Source: Streptomyces sp. NRRL WC-3549
GTDB lineage: Bacteria; Actinomycetota; Actinomycetes; Streptomycetales; Streptomycetaceae
DNA: 7,311 bases
Direction of reading: 5' to 3'
Assembly (NCBI RefSeq): GCF_000721935.1
Contig: NZ_KL585401.1
Span: 22,393 to 29,703, forward strand
Below are positions 4,812 to 7,311 of the stretch, one piece after another (the first letter of the stretch is position 1; each line of letters starts with the position of its first letter). Below the pieces are notes generated by a model. The model worked only from the letters and a program-made list of their open reading frames with translations, did not search any database and had not been told where the DNA came from. The position numbers were made by a program, and so were the translations under genes.

Positions 4812-5033
4812 ATGACGACGAACACGACTGCTGGGCCTGCTCCCGGCTCGCTACTGCCCGACCCCATGACGCTGTCCGACGCGCAGCAGCGTGGCGCCCA
4901 TTGCGTCTGGTGCGAGGCGCCCCTGTCCAACACCGCAGCACACGATCTCGGGGCCCGGCCGCTCACCCTGTCCGAGGACTCGGTCTTCTGGTTTCCCCGC
5001 TGCTGTCCTACCTGTAGGAGGGGCCGGGCATGA
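4812..5033 (+). CDS. Small Cys-rich protein with paired CxxC motifs (73 aa)
   Basis: The protein has HCVWC (Cys31, Cys34) and RCCPTC near its end (Cys64, Cys65, Cys68), a spacing that suits a single zinc-ribbon fold; metal binding is inferred. Between them lie a helix-poor segment and HDLGARPLTL. The N-terminus is low complexity (MTTNTTAGPAPGS). The start ATG at 4812 has GGGGAGAC at 4799-4805. It lies 87 nt after the XRE stop, and its own stop overlaps the next start (ATGA at 5030-5033). Similar mini-proteins accompany XRE/DUF397-type loci in streptomycetes, as far as I recall. Function is unknown. Confidence 0.82.
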   Translation: MTTNTTAGPAPGSLLPDPMTLSDAQQRGAHCVWCEAPLSNTAAHDLGARPLTLSEDSVFWFPRCCPTCRRGRA

Positions 5034-5221
5034 CGACCAAGGCGACGTCAGCCACCGAGATGGCGTACCAGAAGTGGGTTGGCCACACCTACACCTGCGC
5101 GACCTGCCGAGCGGGAGTCATCTGCTCGACCGCCATACGCCTGGGCCGTGGCTGGCGGGCGCTGCTCCCGCGACGGACGCTGCCGCCCACTGCTGCGGAG
5201 ATCAAGGCCGTGCGCTGGTGA
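5030..5221 (+). CDS. Small Cys-containing protein, coupled to the CxxC protein before it (63 aa)
   Basis: The protein reads MTTKATSATEMAYQKW, then HTYTCATCRAGVIC with Cys23, Cys26 and Cys32, then a basic segment (RLGRGWRALLPRR) and a short end helix. Its N-terminal MTTxxT resembles that of the preceding protein, and both carry CxxC, so the two may act as a pair or share a metal site; this is inference. The ATG at 5030 overlaps the previous TGA by four bases, and GTAGGAGGGG just upstream is a strong ribosome site. The stop is at 5219-5221. Family not recognised. Confidence 0.8.
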   Translation: MTTKATSATEMAYQKWVGHTYTCATCRAGVICSTAIRLGRGWRALLPRRTLPPTAAEIKAVRW

Positions 5222-5278
5222 GGTGGCCTGCCCGACCGCACGAGTTCCCTGTTCGAGGCCGGTACCAGAGGGTGCTGT

Positions 5279-5410
5279 GTGAAGCAGGGCGTCGTTCCTC
5301 CGTTCCACGACGAAACCACCCGGCGGCACGACAGCCGCCCACGAACTCCCGCCCCGGCCGCCCAATCCCTGGACGGACAGCGGCCGAGGCGGGCGATCCC
5401 CGACCAGTAG
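5279..5410 (+). CDS. Possible 43-aa peptide
   Basis: A GTG at 5279 with GAGGG at 5268-5272, 6 nt upstream, opens a frame reading V-KQGVVPPFHDETTRRHDS and ending PRRAIPDQ before TAG at 5408. By hand count about 81 percent of its codons end in G or C, against about 57 percent in the competing frame over the same bases. It fits neatly between the CxxC protein and the GRDP-like gene, ending 13 nt before the latter. No family is recognised and the peptide is Pro/Arg-rich. The alternative is that 5222-5423 is a spacer. Confidence 0.45.
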   Translation: MKQGVVPPFHDETTRRHDSRPRTPAPAAQSLDGQRPRRAIPDQ

Positions 5411-5423
5411 AAGGAGACCGACC

Positions 5424-5903
5424 ATGAGCGTATGCGAGTTGCCCGTCATCGCGCGGGCCCTCATCCCTGACTCACAGTTCACCAGCTGCCGTTCCACCGT
5501 CATGGACGCCAACCCGGACATGCCCCCGGAGATGGCCGCCCGGATCGTCGAGGAGGCCCTGAAGTTCGTGGCCGCCTGCGCGCGGAACCCGGCCACCGGC
5601 CTGGCCCCGTCCCGGATCGTCGACGAGGGATGGCACGCCCTCATCCTGCACACCGCCATGTACGCCGAGCTGTGCGGGCGCCTCGGTACCTTCGTGCACC
5701 ACTTCCCTGGGTACGACCCGACGAACTACGACCCTCCCGTCATCGACCGCACCCGCGAGACGATCGCCGCACTCGGGTACGAGGCGGACTCGGAGCTCTG
5801 GGGGCCGCCCTCGAACGAGACGCTCGTGGCCGTGGCCGCGAAGTGCCAGCACGCCCCGGAGTGCACCATCGTCATCACGCCCAGGCCCAAGCCCAAGGGC
5901 TGA
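5424..5903 (+). CDS. Glycine-rich-domain (GRDP/DUF1399-like) protein (159 aa)
   Basis: The core motif VDEGWHALILHTAMY (residues 66-80), then AELCGRLGTFVHHFPGY (81-97), matches the W-H-x2-h-L-x-T-x2-Y ... C ... G-x-F-h-H-H-x-P pattern of bacterial relatives of plant glycine-rich domain proteins. His71, Cys84, His92 and His93 are the visible candidates for a metal or cofactor site. An amphipathic helix precedes the core (MPPEMAARIVEEALKFVAA), and the C-terminus carries C-x5-C (141, 147) and a basic Pro-rich tail. The ATG at 5424 has AGAAGGAGA at 5409-5417, a strong site. The 47-aa gene follows after 29 nt. The family has no established reaction that I know of. The similarity is by motif recognition only. 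Confidence 0.75.
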   Translation: MSVCELPVIARALIPDSQFTSCRSTVMDANPDMPPEMAARIVEEALKFVAACARNPATGLAPSRIVDEGWHALILHTAMYAELCGRLGTFVHHFPGYDPTNYDPPVIDRTRETIAALGYEADSELWGPPSNETLVAVAAKCQHAPECTIVITPRPKPKG

Positions 5904-5932
5904 CCGCTAACCTGCCTGGAGGAGGTGCCCCG

Positions 5933-6076
5933 ATGGCGCAGGAATGGATCGACCCGCGGTACGCCGACCTGGTGGCGGCATGGGAGGCGGCGCAGACTCC
6001 GGAACGGGACCCGGATGCGCCCCGGCCGGTGCGGGCATTCATTACTCCGCAGGCACCGGAGCCGCCGCGGCGCTGA
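5933..6076 (+). CDS. Hypothetical 47-aa protein
   Basis: The ATG at 5933 is preceded by GGAGGAGGT at 5918-5926, the strongest ribosome site in the window. The protein reads MAQEWIDPRYADLVAAWEAA, then a Pro-rich end containing RPVRAFITPQ. The first half looks helical with two Trp. It is the last gene before a hairpin at 6085-6111, so it likely closes the operon beginning at 3138. No family is recognised. Confidence rests on the ribosome site, composition and position. Confidence 0.75.
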   Translation: MAQEWIDPRYADLVAAWEAAQTPERDPDAPRPVRAFITPQAPEPPRR

Positions 6077-6084
6077 ACCGTCGA

Positions 6085-6111
6085 GCCCCGGTCGCACACC
6101 GCGGCCGGGGC
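6085..6111. terminator. GC-rich hairpin ending the 3138-6076 gene run
   Basis: GCCCCGGTCG at 6085-6094 pairs with CGGCCGGGGC at 6102-6111 (one T-G wobble) around a 7-nt loop. It starts nine bases after the stop at 6076. There is no T tract, as often in Streptomyces. Confidence 0.7.
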
Positions 6112-6126
6112 CACCGGGTCCCGGAT

Positions 6127-6947
6127 ATGCGGATGGCGGGGAAGACAGGGACCGTCCAGGGTGCCTTCCCCTTCACGACGGCCGTCTGGAAGGACCCTGC
6201 GGCGAGGTCCTACTTCTCCGACGGCGCCGTGTCCGACAGCAGCGGATACGTCGTACTGCCCAAGGCATGCTGGGAGGAAGTGGGGAACTTCTAGGGCCCC
6301 CGCGTCGTGGCCCCTGAGCGGGAAACCGTAGCCACGGTCGAGGTCACAGTGAAGGGGGCTCGGCCGACCGACAGGCTCTTGCCCGCCTGTTGGCCCGCAC
6401 GTCCCAGAGGGTCGCGGAGGCGGCCGGCTGTTCCCACGGGGGCGACGGTGAGCCCGGCGCCCTGCCAACGCCGGCCGCGCCGCGCGGCACGAACCCCCAG
6501 AACGTCGGCGGCGTCCAGGGCTTCTCGCTTCCGAAGGCGTCGCTCCTCGACCGTGTCGCCGAGCCCGGACAGGAACAGTTGACCGAGACCTCCCAGGTCT
6601 GGGCGTGCGACATGGACTTCGCCGGCACCGGCGACGCCCGGCTCTCCTTCGTGGCCACGTCCGACGCCACGATCATCAGCGCGGCCTCGCGCGAGCCGGG
6701 AACGTTCAAGAACCTCCCCGACGACAAGGGCGTTTACGGACCCGCTCAGGCAGTCCTCCACTGCGGTAAGGGAGATGTCTACTTCGCCGCGCGGTGGAAC
6801 AACGAGTACGACGGAGTGCTTCTCGACCACACACGCAACACAACACCGTCCTACGCGGACATCCGGCGCGCCACGTTCCAGGCATTCCTGAACACGGCGA
6901 CGTCCTCGCACTCCTGTCCCGCCGTCATGCTCCCCGACGGTCGCTGA
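6127..6947 (+). pseudogene. Broken gene for a probable exported or membrane-attached protein: in-frame TAG plus frameshift
   Basis: Two open stretches read like one protein. The first (from about 6127) gives FPFTTAVWKDPAARSYFSD, then GYVVLPKACWEEVGNF, and TAG at 6292-6294. The same frame resumes GPRVVAPERETVATVEVTVK to about 6354. There a run of five G (6354-6358) is followed by a shift to the next frame, which reads ADRQALARLLARTSQRVAEAAGCS (in pieces) and stays open to TGA 6945. One extra G would give K-G-G-S-A-D-R-Q-A-L and join them. The later part has VWACDMDFAGTGDARLSF, AVLHCGKGDVYFAARWNNEYD and SHSCPAVMLP, with Cys spread as in an extracytoplasmic domain. No N-terminal membrane segment or signal is left before 6127, so the 5' end may be lost as well. 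Family unknown. If only the 3' part is expressed, it would start near TTG 6390 with no clear ribosome site. Confidence 0.65.
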
Positions 6948-7032
6948 AAGCCGAGGCCGCACCGGGTCGGCGGTGTACCGCGTGCGGAGTACGGGGCGGC
7001 CGGGGGTACACCCCAGGGTGGTCGGCAACCTC

Positions 7033-7063
7033 CGCCCGGGGGCATCCCGGTGCCCGGCGGGCG
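7033..7063. promoter_or_regulatory. Inverted repeat just upstream of the leaderless promoter
   Basis: CGCCCG (7033-7038) faces CGGGCG (7058-7063), and inside it GGGCA (7040-7044) faces TGCCC (7051-7055). It could be an operator over the -35 region of the gene at 7081 or a weak terminator for the broken gene upstream. In DNA this GC-rich it could also be chance. Confidence 0.25.
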
Positions 7064-7068
7064 CCCCG

Positions 7069-7074
7069 TAGGGT
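7069..7074 (+). promoter_or_regulatory. Candidate -10 element giving a leaderless transcript
   Basis: TAGGGT at 7069-7074 fits TANNNT and ends six bases before the ATG at 7081, the spacing that puts the transcription start at or next to the A of ATG. No ribosome site is present before this ATG, which fits leaderless translation, common in Streptomyces. The -35 is not clear. Confidence 0.5.
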
Positions 7075-7080
7075 CGGACC

Positions 7081-7311
7081 ATGGACATTCCGACTTCCCG
7101 GTGGCGCCCCAGGCTGCCCCGCACCCGGGGCAGGTGGGCCGCGCTCGTCGCCGTGCTCCTCCTGCTCGCGGGAGCCGGTACCTGGACCGCCGTGGCCGAC
7201 GACAGTACGCCGTCCGTGCACCGCGAGGACCGGATGATGCGGATGAACGGGGTGTCCGTCGACACCTCGTACTTCACGACGGGCGGCTCGCAGCGCAGGC
7301 CCGCCGTGCTC
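7081..7311 (+). CDS. Exported alpha/beta-hydrolase-like protein, N-terminal part (runs off the window)
   Basis: The first 77 codons are present. After a basic start (RWRPRLPRTRGRW) comes a hydrophobic segment ALVAVLLLLAGAGTWTAVA (about residues 21-39), an export signal or membrane anchor with possible cleavage after TAVA. The mature start reads MNGVSVDTSYFTTGG and SQRRPAVL, which resembles the beginning of actinobacterial CocE/NonD or dipeptidyl-peptidase-like alpha/beta hydrolases, where a GHGFGG-type oxyanion segment follows directly; that part is outside the window, so the assignment is tentative. No ribosome site precedes the ATG, but a -10 at 7069-7074 fits a leaderless message. Confidence 0.7.
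   Translation, partial: MDIPTSRWRPRLPRTRGRWAALVAVLLLLAGAGTWTAVADDSTPSVHREDRMMRMNGVSVDTSYFTTGGSQRRPAVL

Noticed and set aside
5251..5260. GTTCGAGGCC, resembling a tRNA T-loop
   Set aside because: No matching acceptor, D or anticodon arms can be found around it.
5218..5427. 69-aa plus frame with GTGA and ATGA overlaps at its ends
   Set aside because: Codon third positions are only about 57 percent G or C and the protein is Arg/Pro-rich. The 43-aa frame at 5279 fits better, though neither is certain.
6291..7277. 328-aa minus-strand open frame
   Set aside because: It is antisense to the broken gene at 6127-6947 and the hydrolase start, with no domain recognised; the plus-strand reading has much better motifs.

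Overview
The window looks like a chromosomal accessory stretch of a Streptomyces or close relative. GC content is high, codons end mostly in G or C, starts are often GTG, ribosome sites are GGAGG-like, and there are several actinobacterial families: XRE regulators with a DUF5753 domain, DUF397, DUF6879 and DUF4291. No rRNA, tRNA, transposase or integrase was seen.

Layout. (1) 1-453: two small coupled genes on the minus strand, ending at a perfect 15-bp hairpin. (2) 581-1637: an XRE/DUF5753 regulator whose 5' end carries an in-frame TAA, followed by its DUF397 partner. This is the Scr1/Scr2-type pairing known from S. coelicolor. (3) 1640-1947: an AT-richer leader and a four-repeat, three-spacer type I-E-like CRISPR array; no cas genes are in the window. 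(4) 1940-2297: a second DUF5753/DUF397 unit. Its regulator is reduced to the first ten or so residues joined directly to the C-terminal helix region, and its start codon lies inside the last, degenerate CRISPR repeat. The DUF397 gene is intact. (5) 2321-2956: a DUF4291 protein, then a hairpin.

(6) 3138-6076: a dense plus-strand run that may be one operon. It holds an 80-aa protein, a DUF6879 protein, an intact XRE/DUF5753 regulator (joined by a TGATG overlap), two Cys-x2-Cys mini-proteins (ATGA overlap), a possible 43-aa peptide, a protein resembling the glycine-rich-domain (GRDP/DUF1399-like) family, and a 47-aa protein. A hairpin closes it. (7) 6127-6947: remains of one larger gene, split by an in-frame TAG and a one-base frameshift at a G run. 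(8) 7081-end: the start of an exported alpha/beta-hydrolase-like protein with a leaderless-type promoter.

How it fits together. Most genes belong to the actinobacterial XRE-DUF5753/DUF397/DUF6879 network, in which a DNA-binding regulator is paired with a small partner in a toxin-antitoxin-like way. Two of the three regulators are damaged while both DUF397 partners remain open. The most unusual feature is the mini-CRISPR array spliced into the 5' end of a deleted regulator gene, which places DUF397 and DUF4291 downstream of the CRISPR leader.
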